From Chlorokybus atmophyticus (taxonomy: Eukaryota; Streptophyta; Chlorokybophyceae; Chlorokybales; Chlorokybaceae): a stretch of DNA of 64,000 nt. Numbering within the stretch: the stretch's first letter is position 1; each line of letters opens with the position of its first letter. The stretch lies in NCBI GenBank assembly GCA_009103225.1, contig RHPI01000008.1:62001-126000 (forward strand), written 5' to 3'. A program made the translations under genes and the position numbers. This document shows positions 10,560-21,907 of the stretch, piece after piece. The notes below the pieces were generated by a model, which worked only from the letters and a program-made list of their open reading frames with translations, was not told where the DNA came from and searched no databases.

Positions 10560-11449
10560 TGGTGGACTCGGTGGCGGACACGCTTCTTAAGTTCAGTCGA
10601 ATCACGCGCATTGGAAGGGTCTCAAACACGCCCAAACCCAACCAGCAAATAATTCTAAATCCGCCTCATTTACATAATTGGTCCCAGGACCAGACAAAAT
10701 TGAAGTCCCCGGAGGCACCCACGGAGATGGAGAAGATGTTCGCGGCCTTGAAGCAGTGCATTGATACACGGCTACTAGTCCCTACCAAGGAAGGACCTGG
10801 ATTGCCCCAGGTCGGGACTGCTGCTCATAAAGATCATCTTCCCCGGGCTGAACCCAATCGCAAGGATCGCAGGGATCACAAGGGTCAAGTGGATCGCAAG
10901 AATCTTACAGCTCACAAGGATCGGCCGCGCTCATCCCAGCCAGCTCGATCGCGCTCACCAACTCGGCATCGCTCAAGGGACCGCGGTCGCGAGCGTTCGC
11001 CGCGTAGGTACTCGCCACGTGGGCAGTACACGGTGCCGCGCGACAGGTCGCCGTGCCGTATCAGGTCGCCAATCAGGGCTCGTACGCCGCGACACGACGG
11101 CAAGTCGCCTGTGCGCGTTCCCGTACGTGACGTGGCGGCTCAATCATGCGTGGTGGAATTGGGGCCAACGGCGGTAATAAATCCATTCGAGTCCGGGGTC
11201 ATGAACCAATATGGCTCCAACCAGGGCCTCATGCAGACCCAGAGAGCAGTCACAGGCGCTGCAAAATCAATTGGGCCAATTGTGGTGGACGTGCGGGGCA
11301 TGAAAACCTGTATCAACAGCAAGAGTGGGTTCTTCCCTACCTCCGTACAACTGCCAGCAGACGAGAAATACCAATATTATGCACTGCACGCCATGACCAT
11401 GCCGGGAAACCCGGAAGGAGTGCTGATCGCGCTGTTGCCAGGACCGTAA
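10442..11449 (+). CDS. extra ORF B of the retrotransposon (Arg/Ser-rich, unknown)
   Basis: This frame of about 335 codons overlaps ORF A in the -1 frame and ends at TAA 11447-11449. Its middle part is a strongly basic RS/RD-type tract (RSRSPTRHRSRDRGRERSP, about 10950-11010). Such tracts are seen in RNA-binding or splicing-associated proteins and nucleic-acid-binding tails. The last third (CINSKSGFFPTSVQLPADEK) is not low complexity and may be a small folded domain. I cannot name a family. It may be an independent protein or the second half of ORF A. Confidence 0.5.
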   Translation: MPKVITKVPTGGRNVGVSQEPKDGVAKGVGKGIEDDDVVMVDSVADTLLKFSRITRIGRVSNTPKPNQQIILNPPHLHNWSQDQTKLKSPEAPTEMEKMFAALKQCIDTRLLVPTKEGPGLPQVGTAAHKDHLPRAEPNRKDRRDHKGQVDRKNLTAHKDRPRSSQPARSRSPTRHRSRDRGRERSPRRYSPRGQYTVPRDRSPCRIRSPIRARTPRHDGKSPVRVPVRDVAAQSCVVELGPTAVINPFESGVMNQYGSNQGLMQTQRAVTGAAKSIGPIVVDVRGMKTCINSKSGFFPTSVQLPADEKYQYYALHAMTMPGNPEGVLIALLPGP

Positions 11450-11620
11450 TAGTATAGTGAGGTCGCAGTGGTGCCTAGACACCCTTCTATATAAGCATCG
11501 GACACCCTCTGGGTGTCTACCGGCCAGTCGAGTCAGGGATGTCAAAAGTCCCTTACTAACTGTGAGTTACAGATATCTATTTTATAAAATCGATATCACA
11601 TTTTGTGAGTGGTAGCGAAG

Positions 11621-11931
11621 ATGTCAACGAACTGGCGGTCTCCTGTGCGCGCTGGTCAGCTGCTGCAGGGCGGTGGGGTTGGGGCGGCGACGGTGGCGGC
11701 GGCGGCGGCGGCGGCGGCGGAGGAGGAGGAGGAGGAGGAGGAAGATGAGGAGAAGCAGTAGTAGTAGCTGATTGCGGCGGCTGTGGCTGTGGCGGTGGGT
11801 TTTTCCAGGCGGCGGCGCAGCGGCTGCGAGCCATCAGGAGCTCGCAGTTCGGGAGCTGCAGGAGCCGGCCTAGCGGCGGCGGAGTCGGAGCTGCTGGAGG
11901 CGCCTGAGCGCCAAGTCCAGCAGCTTCAAGT
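11621..11931 (+). CDS. candidate 5' exons of the Crypton gene
   Basis: The ATG at 11621 starts a short Ala/Glu-repeat segment. A GTAGTA donor after the Glu run and the acceptor ttttccag at about 11811 join it in frame to a second segment ending ...RQVQQLQ before a gtaagt at 11932. A TATA-like tctatataag lies near 11490. Similar short Leu/Gln-rich segments after gtgcag recur at 12199 and 12551, suggesting a duplicated exon. These could be the start of the recombinase gene or an unrelated low-complexity gene; the joins to the exons from 13116 are not resolved. Confidence 0.3.
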
Positions 11932-13115
11932 AAGTTATGTAGCAACTTATGTTGGTGGAGTTGTTCAAGTTTCGGTGAGTTATGTTGGTCTATGATACAG
12001 CGGTTTTGTGTAAATCAATTAATAAATGTCTTCTTGATTTTGTTACGTGCGCCTATTTGTGTGGTGTGTCGGTTGGTTAGACGTATGCGCGTTACTGTGT
12101 GCGCGCATGTAGTGTGTGGTGAGTGTATGCATTGTGTGTGCGCATGTTGAACAACACTTTACCGTTTCACAACAACATTGACGACATGACAGTGTGCAGG
12201 TGTTGCTGGAGAGGCAGCTGCTGCAGGTGAAGGAGGAGTTGACAGCAGCGTGGGGCGGTGCTCAAGTCTCAAGGGGGTTGCGCACTCTAGCATCGCACCA
12301 CCACCATGCACGAGGTTCGTATTCACTTGAACACATCAACAGCACGCATTCACGTTGGCACAAATGCGTGAAGACAACAACAAACAGACACACACACACA
12401 GCAACAAACAAAAACATGTACATGCGCACGCATTATGCACAACAACAAACTGAACCAGCATATTTAGTTATTGTTGTCATCCTAGGGCTGCTTGGTCTGT
12501 GCAGCAACAACAACAACAATAATAACATTGTTAACAGTGACATTGTGCAGGTGCCGGTGCTGGAGAGTCAGCTGCTGTAGGCGAAGGGGCTGGCACGCGT
12601 GGGCATACGCGCGGTTATGTGTATATAGTGCTTACACAGTACACCTCTGTGCCTTTACTCCTTACCATAGGCATTGATGCTTGCGAGTTGCGTAGATGGC
12701 TAGCCAAGGTAACTGACACTATTATGTTGCGCTCTGCTATATGCAATGCAACATCATGTGATAGTTGCTAACGTCAATTGCTGATTGTTAGCATCGTTGT
12801 TCATGCGGGCACTGCGCTTGCGCCATGTGTGGAGGTTGGTTTCGGCAGTCAGCATCAGCGGCGACGCGCCTGCTCCCTTGTTGTCATCGCTGCAGCACTT
12901 GCCAAGCCCTATTGTTGCTGCATCGCAGCATCATTACCATCAACACAAGCACAACCCGCTCAAAGGATGGAGCATGCTCCCCGTTGCGGCAGCCGCGCTG
13001 TGTTCTTCACCATCGCAAGTAAGAGCCATTTGTTTAAGCAATACAATATACATGATGTCACGTGCACAATGTTGGCGTGACATGTTCATGAGGTGAATGG
13101 CATTGACTATTGCAG

Positions 13116-16100
13116 GCAAGTACGAGCGGCGAGGAAAGTGACGCAGAGACACATGTTGACGACGATGCCCGTCAACAAGAAGAAACTATTGCGCGCAGCA
13201 CGCGACCACTCAACATTGATGACCTGCTTAAAAGAAAGCAGACGCAACGCCCAAAGAACACAAGTAGCAAATATGATCGCGGTTTGAAACAATATAGGGT
13301 GAGTTACATATGAATCTGCATTTGTATACTCTTTGGCTATGAAGACGATTGAGATCATTGCAATCATGCAAGAGTGGTGCTCACAGCAACAGCTCCATGA
13401 CGGATTGAGGTGGGGAATGTAGAGAAGTTCATGCTGGCACATCAGCACTGGAAATGGAGTGTGCTAGAGAACATCATAAAAAGCGTGCAAGATGCGGCAA
13501 AAGACCAGGCAATGAGGGATGGGCATGGAACTAGTCCTCTCGATTGTAGACGCAGCCCCATTGTAAAGCAAGTGCTTAGTGATGTGAGGCGCAGCATCAG
13601 CGAGATAGCCAAAAAGTAAGTGTAGTCCGGAGCATGCACATGTTGAATTGATGTTGCCACAAGAATGTGCACTGAGTAGCGATGATTGCTCAGGGAGTTT
13701 CATGACCGACTAGCCGGCACTGATGCTGAGGGCTACACTCAAGAAGACTACTGCAACATGAATGAGTACTGGCTTCGCAAAAGCGCTAACACCAGCAACC
13801 AGTTGAAGCAAGCCGCAGCCTTAAATGCGCGGTATGAATTGACTGATGAGTCGCAAGTGATTGTGTTGTAACCCAACAAAGGTTCCCTAATATGTGGTGT
13901 GCAACAGCTTGGATCTGGTATTGCGCCACACGTGCATTTCAAGAGGGGACGTTTGTCGAGCTGCAGAAGAATGTGACTTCTACAAGTATGACGTCCCTGT
14001 GGAAGTCTTGGGCCCAGATCACGGTGTCATGCTCTGTTTTGTCTCGCGGAATGGCAAAATGAACAAGGTGAGATCTTAGATACTATCAATCAATTTATGT
14101 TGACACCGTGTATGTCATAAACTACTGTCTGTTGCTGTTGCAGAATGGCAACGTTGAGTACTTTGGGGGCCTGCGCAATTGGAACCTAGTCATTGATCTT
14201 CACAATACTTTGGCTTTCCATTTCTTCTACGAGTATCATATTGCTCGTGCGTCATTCCCTGCTTCTGAGACTAGCCAATTATGGTGAGCTAGTCTAATAT
14301 TTTGTGGTGGTTGTCATGTTGCTGTTATTATGGGTGCCTTAATCGAGTGTTGATGTGAAATGTAGGTATGGGACACATGTGTTTTCAAGCATGAAGCCAG
14401 GTGACCCCATTACCTACAGGCAACAGTGGCAGCGACAGCGCGAGGTCAATGGAGCATGCAAGATTGTCACAGGAACCACTTGCGTGCATGCTGCGCGCAA
14501 GGGGTCTGCGCAACAAGCTATCAATGCGGGGTACGTCGTACATGTTGAGCTAATAGAACATGTATAAAAGCATGATGTTGTCACAAGTGCTTTACGTGTT
14601 TGTTGAGTATACATGTATACATGCAGGGCTTCTGAGGATGGCGTCAAACAGAATGGTCGTTGAAATAACGACCATTTTAACAAGTCGTACTGTACACAGC
14701 TACATGTGGCAACGTGTGCAGTAGTGGCTGGATACGGACCTCGTAATCACGAGTCAAAACATGTGCTGGCTCGATCGCGGTTTACATTGCCAGATTCCAT
14801 GCGGAAGCAAATCTTTCCTGACCTTGACAGACGGTTTGCTGAAGTATTACAGGTATGTCATTAGCAACGCGCGCATGCGCATGTATGTGCGTACACATGC
14901 GCGTGCATGTGTAACTTGTGCGTAACATGAGTGTAACGTGTGTATTGTGCAGCGCAACTTTGAAGGAGAGGTCAAGGACCTGGCAGCGCATAAGCATCTT
15001 CAGTGTTGGACTATTTTCGGGACGTCATTGCTCAGGTATGCACATGTGATCGAGCAGGTGACATAAGCTGTGCATAAAATATGCCCTCGTTGTTTGCAAC
15101 AGGATGTAGCCATCATGCGCAGCGGTAGAGTGCAATTGATGGGTGCTAGCATTCTCGGTCTTGATGCGCTGGCGATTTGCCATCATGACATTTTCAACAA
15201 CCCCGAATTTGACGAATGGGCAACACCCGTCATCACTGCGCACAATTTATCCATGCAAGAGGAACGAGCCGAAAACCAACACTTGCCTGATCGGGTAAGC
15301 ATATGTGTGCATTTCAACATAAGTAGATGCTCGAGTATATGACTTGTGTTGCTTTTTATACTGACTTGAAGCATGTTCACAGTTGGCTTTGATCTTGCAA
15401 GGGAGCTATGCACTGTCAACAACGATTTCGGATCGCATCGTTGATGTGGCGAGCAAGGTACAACGCTTGAACTCTATTGTGGAGACGGGATTTGCAGAAA
15501 TCAAGACACAACTGAAGGTGGTCGTGTCTCTCATTGAGAATCTGCACAACGGCCTCAACATTCCCCTGCCAAGGAAGTTGCTATCATCCCCAACTCCTAC
15601 TTCCCCTGATATCACAAAGTCACCTTCACGCAAGCGAGCACGCGCGAACGAGCCAAAGCCACACGAGGACGCAGCCCCGTCTATTTTAACCGCAGCACAT
15701 GTTGCCACATCTGTGCCTATCAAGTATCAAATGAAGTTAAAGCTGCCAACGGTTGCAGCTGTTTGGAAAGAGTACAGCGAGGGGATCGACGGTGGTCCTG
15801 CTGTGCGCGAGTTGGATGCAAGGTTCAAGACCACATGGCGAGCCGGCGACAACAGAATGAAGACGCACTATGGCAAGTGCAACGTCTTGTACAAAGCCAT
15901 CAAGGAGATGGCAGTCAAGGAGGGTATAAGTGAAGAGGAGGCAGCGCAGCGATTGGATCCTGCTGATCCTGCTGATCCTGCTGTGCGCGAGTTGGATGCA
16001 AGGTCTAAGACCACATGGCGAGCCGGCGACAACAGAATGACGCACTATGGCAAGTGCAACGTCTTGTACAAAGCCATCAAGGAGATGGCAGTCAAGGAGG

Positions 16101-16243
16101 GTATAAGTGAAGAGGAGGCAGCGCAGCGATTGGATCACATGCGTGAGCAACAGCAGAAGCCTTGTGGCAAGAGTTTTCGACCATTGACTGTTGCAGAGTT
16201 GATTGATATGTTACGGCCAAAGCACAATGCTGATAATGCTTAG
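13116..16243 (+). CDS. Crypton-type tyrosine recombinase with GCR1_C domain (in-frame TGA)
   Basis: This is the transposase of a Crypton, a DNA transposon moved by a tyrosine recombinase. Exons I can join: 13116-13298, 13410-13615, 13694-13831, 13908-14067, 14144-14283, 14366-14530, 14627-14852, 14953-15035, 15103-15294 and 15383-16243, nearly all with GT-AG borders in matching phase. Catalytic landmarks: Arg in CISRGDVCRAAEE (about 13930-13965), a middle block NTLAFHFFYEYHI, the HxxR motif in VHAARKGSAQQAINAG (about 14485-14530), and the probable nucleophile Tyr in NKSYCTQLH (about 14688). The C-terminus carries the GCR1_C DNA-binding domain (VAAVWKEYSEG, KTTWRAGDNRM), present twice. Faults: a TGA at 14661-14663 where Cryptons have GRW, and a phase break between 15035 and 15103. 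It is nested in the Gypsy element. Either it is freshly dead or the TGA is read through. Confidence 0.8.
15797..16137 (+). repeat. tandem duplication of the GCR1_C coding segment
   Basis: A unit of about 161 bp starting cctgctgtgcgcgag occurs at 15797 and 15977 (period 180). The copies are almost identical; the second lacks one AAG codon and has one codon changed. They are joined by a short ctgatc run. Both stay in frame, so the recombinase would have two consecutive DNA-binding modules. Confidence 0.85.
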
Positions 16244-16343
16244 TTGATATCATGTGCTTGCGAGGCTCTGCACATGTGCGCATGTGCACATGTGCGCATG
16301 CTTTGCCATGCTCCGGGAATTTGCTCTAAGGGAACACTACCGT

Positions 16344-16880
16344 GAAATGATTATATATATACACATGTAATTATATCCGGGTACATATTGGATGTACTGC
16401 GTACGTGTATTTTGGGACACACACGCGCGCACATGCCCGCGCACACACGCACGCACGCATTCACATACGTATGTATGCAGATCCGCACCATATGAAAACT
16501 TGTTGCATATTGATTATGTATATATACACTTGTATGCTTACATGTATACATATATATATATATACACACATATATGTATATACATATATACTATATATAC
16601 ATTGAATGTATATATACATTGAATGTATGTATACTATATATATGTAATGTATATATACATATATGTATATATGTGTATATGTACATATATACATATATGT
16701 ATATATGTATATATGTATGCATATATGTATATATATACATATATGTATATATATACATATATGTATGTATATATATATGTACATATATGTATACACATAT
16801 ATATATATATATGTATGTACATATATGTACAAATGCATATATATACATATATGTATTTATGTACATATATATGTATTGTT
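16344..16880. repeat. ATGTAT/TA-rich microsatellite
   Basis: About 540 bp of alternating tatata/atgtat words. All long Tyr/Ile/His-rich frames here come from the repeat and are not genes. Confidence 0.9.
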
Positions 16881-17170
16881 TTATGCGAGGTATATGCTAT
16901 ATGCCTTTTGATGTAATTTACACGTTGGTCGGCGCTCGCCCTCGTCGGCGCTCGGCGCTGCCCTCCGCCGACGCGCGGTCAGCGCGGTTAACCGCGCGGC
17001 CGGCGGGGTGCCGGCCGCGCGGCTCGATCCCCGGACTATGCCGCCGGTCGCGACCCCGCGGGTGTCCAGAGCCCCGGGCCATGTGGCTCCTACTGCAATG
17101 TTTGCTGGGTTTACTGGATTCCCTGGATTTATGTGAAAATTTCCTCAGCAAAACCCAGGTGGGTTTTTGT

Positions 17171-17186
17171 GTTGGTGGGGAGGGGC
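17171..17186 (+). promoter_or_regulatory. polypurine tract
   Basis: The purine-rich gttggtggggagggg lies 11 bp before the 3' LTR, where plus-strand DNA priming is expected in an LTR retrotransposon. The word ggcttctcacag occurs both just before and just after the LTR, so the exact border is uncertain. Confidence 0.5.
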
Positions 17187-17196
17187 TTCTCACAGC

Positions 17197-17814
17197 TGTG
17201 GGTACCAGACGGGTGCCCGGCAGCCAGACAGTGACCAGGCCGCGTAGTCCAATCACGACACAACGATGAAGACCGTGCGCGGAGCGTGACGACCGTGCGA
17301 TGAAGACGGCGAGGAGGTGCTGCATTAACGGCCAGTAGGTGTTGATGTAGTTAATATAATGTTGGTTATTTATTTAACCATGTGATCGCATAATAAGGTA
17401 GTTAGCCACGGGTCTTACTGCAGGAAATGGCTGTAAATAGCTAGGGAAGATGCCCTAGTGTGGCTATGCTAGCATATACTAGTTGCATTATTAATCAAAC
17501 AGTGGTTAATAAGCTTATTTGTTATTGCATGCCTAGCTGGATAAGACCAGTGACAAGGGTATAAGAGTAGTTCGGCGGCTCACTGGTAGGCAGCCCGGGA
17601 GCCGCCTTCTCTTCAAGCATCTTTAATACCAGAATGACTTCTGAAACTTGAGTGAATGATGCATGGCGTGCTTATGTGAATGTCACAATTTCACAATGAA
17701 TTTTGCTCATTGCCTCCCCGGGTGGGCATGAGCTGTGTGTGCTAATACGTTCGGCGCACAGGCCACGTGGATGACGGTGGTGACTGCGCCTCTACCGGTC
17801 ACCCACCGGCTTCT
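17197..17814 (+). repeat. 3' LTR
   Basis: Close copy of 1930-2547 in the same orientation, keeping the TATA-like site and hairpin. The two copies differ by about 15 single bases. The sequence is followed by agact (17818-17822), also present just before the 5' LTR. Confidence 0.8.
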
Positions 17815-17822
17815 CACAGACT

Positions 17823-19498
17823 GTAACCAGGCAGTCCTGGCCGCGAGACACGGACCTTGCATGGTCCGCGGGGTGAAAGGATCACAGGGTAAGTGTTGGC
17901 AAGTTCGGACAGTTACCATATTTCGGACAGTTGCCACCCAGAAGCGCTTGAGGCGGGAAAAGTTTTGGTGGCATCGGGCAGCCAAAAAGGGGAAAACTCC
18001 GCATAGGGGAGGGGGAAAGGGAGAAAATCCGAAAAACTCCAAGCACTTCATGATGCTGTACGCTGACGTTGATGAGCTTTCGCTCATAGGACGGCTATCG
18101 TATCACCGCGCTTGGTGCGCAGTCACGTCATCTACTCGGTTAAGTTCGCTGTTAACGCGTCTTCACGTAAATAAGTGAGTGCGTGCATAATGTTTACTTT
18201 TGTATCACAACACAGAGATTACAAATGTAGAGTTCACTCCAACACTTTTCAAGTTGATATCATTAACTATATGCATATAAACACGCATTTTTACATAACC
18301 AACACGACATGATGACGGCATAATGTGCATATATTAATAATATCTATTTGCAATAATACTAATATTGTTTATAGATGCAAGTACTCATATGAGACATGTA
18401 AAGCTGCGTTTATTGTACAAATAGCGTATACATCTGTGTATATCGTCATCAGATAAGACATGTAAAATTGCGGTTATTGTATACATTATATCACACATTT
18501 GTGTATATCATACCCACGCACGTCATGCATATATGCATGGCATGCATATATACTTGTTCAGTTGTACATGTACGCGCAAATTATGTTTGTTTCACTTTTT
18601 ATATAATCATCATCATTAAATAAGTCAATGCGTACATATATAATTGTACATGTACCGCATTTGCCCCATTCGTGTGACGATGCTCGTGCCTTGTCACCTG
18701 TGAGTTGGTCCAATCAACAACCCTCGCACCAAGACACGGTATTCACACCGGAACCTTGCCCCCTCTGCCAAGCACACACGCGCGCCTCGCCACTCGCGTT
18801 TGCACACGCATGCGCTCCAAGCTACACACCAACTCGTGTAGCGCCTTGGATCGTCACACAAGCAAGCACATACCAGTGGACACACGCTGGCAACCCCTGC
18901 TAACCACCACCAGGCTTGCACACAAGAAACTAGGGAGCTAAAGGTTGTATTGCAAATTGTAGAATGTCACTTTTATACCTACCAGTCTGCACGTGCTACT
19001 ATCTCGACGATTCTAGCGCTAGACGGAACTAGAAGCTAAGATATTCTTGCAGAATCTTGTAGTACACTTCTAGACCTTTCCGACGCACCAAAGATCTTCT
19101 CATTTGCTGCTCATATGGTCAAGTTATACTACTCGGCGCCAGGCCCTTCCAGAAATCTGGTCGAGCCCTTCTCGACTGGCCCTCCGTTTTCTGGCGTCTT
19201 CCAGACGGCCCTAGGCCGGTCGATATCTGCGGCAGACTCGAAACTCGCCGATATCCGCCACAAGTCATGAAAAACATGGTATCTCACAAATAAAGGCCTA
19301 AAATGGCCATGAAAATCACGAAATTTGGCCTTGACTGCTACAATTCGAGTTCCTCAAGTCACCCCCCACCCCCCCTCCTCTCCGGCTTAGGTTGAGATAC
19401 TGGCTTTCCATTGGTAGGAGAATGCATGCAGAGGGGAAGGGGGAAGGGGCTGTTCGAGGTAAATACTCTCCCTCTGTCTGTCTCTCCCTCTCTTTTCA
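17823..19498. other. gene-free stretch
   Basis: No coding signal beyond short frames. It contains a hairpin at 17852-17869 like those at 1.5-1.7 kb, an AT-rich block at 18180-18660 and C-rich runs near 19360-19380. Confidence 0.55.
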
Positions 19499-19501
19499 AA
19501 G

Positions 19502-19591
<90 letters not shown>
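19499..19591. repeat. (GC)n(GA)n microsatellite
   Basis: A short GC run passes directly into about 75 bp of perfect GA repeat. Arg/Glu and Leu/Ser frames across it are artefacts. Confidence 0.95.
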
Positions 19592-19593
<2 letters not shown>

Positions 19594-21907
19594 CATGTGT
19601 GTGCTTGTACACATAAACACATGTGTGTGTGCATTAAAATATGATTGATTACATGTATATTATATGTTTATGAAGCAATGATTATCTCACGATATATGCA
19701 GTGAACATATACATATTTGTATGCCACCTTTGTATACATGTCCATAAGTTGAATGTATGCTAACTTAACATGCATTGGTAAGCTTGTTTGTGCGTCACTT
19801 TCAACACTTGCTGTTGTATTTCACTCTTGCTGCCTACCGACTGCGATGGCAACACATTCTTTGCATGCCACACGGTGTCTCGTCCTGATGCTGCTTTCTC
19901 CATCACGGAAAGGGGCCTCAGCCTCGCAACCGCGAGCAACGTTGATACCGCATATGAACCAACAGTTCAGGTCTAACAGCAAATGCGCCTCTTTTTTCTG
20001 ACTACTTTTAATTCAATTCAGTTTGACAGCGGTTGTTATTGGAAAGGTTCATGTGGCATATGCTGTAAGTAGTGGTTGTTCTATTTCAGCCATGCCTGTA
20101 AGAACTTGCCTTAAGTCGCTCACTCACCATTATCATGTGCTCGCACGTGGTATCTGCAGCTGCATACATTATTAATGAACCTGCAAATTGCCCTAACCAA
20201 GGCTCTTGGCCATTAACACACCCACCTTAGTCTTTTACTCGGTGGACAGCACCGCAGGACCGTCCGTGCTATGGCAAAGGTTTCATAAGCACTCCGGCAA
20301 GTCTTAATGAGTGTTGAACAGCAAGTAGCTGTTGTGGAGTATACTGTACGCAGAGCACAAGGTGTCTGCTATTAAATTTTTAATCTTGCCGATTGGCTGT
20401 TGAAGAAGCACAAGGACTCTGCCAGGTAACTACCGCCATCATCCAATAAACCAACTTGATAACCGCTGCGCATGTGTTGTTGTTGTTGGGCAAGCCGTTC
20501 TGATTGTCTGGGCGGTGGTTGGTTTGTGCTGAAATGTTAAGGAAAGAGACGCTGAGGAGGTGCTTCTCTGAGGCACAACATGTAGCGCGCATTGCTCATA
20601 TACCTCCAGTCAGCAACACGGGATATGTGGATTGCTTGCATCAAGTGCCTGTGCGCAGACAGATACGGTCCGCAAGATCGTCAGCAAGCATGGATGCAAG
20701 GCGCAAGTGTTGGGTAACTAATACGCGGTTGCACAGCCCCTTACTTGCAACTTTGGCAGCTTACACAGCTACATGGCTACCACCACCGCAGTCTCTTACT
20801 GCAGCGGAAAGCGGGTAATGGATGGCGTGGCGGTGTATTGCATTGTGTGTTGTGCGGTGACGCTTGCCGGCGTTGCGCTGCGTACAATGTTATCCCGGAG
20901 TTGACTGGGATTCCCCTTCAAATTACAACTCCCTCTCCAGGAAGATGAACGGGAGGTGGTTGTAGAAAGGTGTGACTGGGTGCAGTGGGTCCATGTGTGG
21001 CTGACGATATGCATGGTCTATGATTAGCGTCTGTGTGGGGTGAGCAGAGTGAGCGTGTGATGATGTGACGAGCCTGGTGTGATTACCGATAGTGAGCGCA
21101 TGGCGCTGTTCTGTTGGACCTCATGTACATGTGTACACTGCCGACGTTGATTGCTCGAGGATGGCAACACGCGCACGCACACTGCCACCGTACCATACCC
21201 CTTATATACATTTGCGCTGACGTGGCAAGCATATATTGGGCAATGTGCATAACACATCACATGCACCCAGTTCAATACCGTAGAGCAACTTGCATGTGCC
21301 AACCATAAAGCAACACAAGTTTAAGTTCTATGACCACTGACGGCGCTCTTGACAGCGCTCCTTGCGCGTTAAGCAAAGATTTCCCCATCCTTTCTCCCAA
21401 GTACTCCTTCACTCAACTGCACCCCTACGTACAATGGACGCGTAATCCACACCTTCACATGACATGTTCATTCTCCAAACAACGATACACAAAAACATAT
21501 GGGTGCGCATAGAGTGTACCGCTAACTACCATGCTGTCACAAGCTACACCCACACGCGCAGGCATGCCACCCCATGTCGCAAACCTCATCGAATCCCTGG
21601 CATCACCGCTAAGAACCGATACTGTCGTCACCACATCTGCACATCAACATGCACCCATGAACACCCTTTCATTCATGGTGGTTATTGAGAAGTCCGTAGC
21701 GAAGAGGAACACAACCTGTGTTGTTGGCAATGATGGAAGGGTGCATCAATCCACCAGCCATGCTCGCCACGATTACTATGATGAGCTCGTCCTCCTTCAT
21801 GTGGAGCTCCTTTTGCTTCGTTTTTCTCCTCCACATCTGCAGCTATGAAGCAAAGTACTGCAACAGCAATAGTAAACTGACTGCATCACACAGCATCGTC
21901 ACAAGCA
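19592..21907. other. no confident gene
   Basis: Several frames of 60-100 codons exist on both strands, but none shows splice-consistent joins or motifs I know. Composition is ordinary, with CA/TG-rich patches. Confidence 0.45.

Larger units (their letters stand above)
1930..17814 (+). mobile_element. Ty3/Gypsy LTR retrotransposon with nested insertions
   Basis: Two direct repeats of about 618 bp (1930-2547 and 17197-17814) differ by roughly 15 bases by eye. Between them are, in order: a tRNA-iMet type primer binding site, gag with protease, pol (reverse transcriptase, RNase H, integrase), two extra overlapping ORFs and a polypurine tract. A TTAA-flanked element (8.28-9.20 kb) and a Crypton (about 11.6-16.3 kb) appear to be inserted. 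The word agact occurs at 1925-1929 and 17818-17822 and may be the target duplication, although the last bases of the two LTRs do not match. The alternative is that the downstream repeat is a solo LTR of a different copy. Confidence 0.7.

Noticed and set aside
11577-11945. Minus-strand proline-rich frame
   Set aside because: Low-complexity mirror of the GGC/GGA triplet repeat; the plus strand has splice-consistent coding instead.
3402-14663. UGA read as Trp in this nuclear genome
   Set aside because: Host genes use TGG for Trp, the pogo and decayed Gypsy relics have TAG and TAA stops, and the F-box paralogue has TGA at an Arg site; ordinary decay is simpler.
16461-17269. Tyr/Ile/His-rich frames on both strands
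   Set aside because: Produced by the ATGTAT microsatellite.
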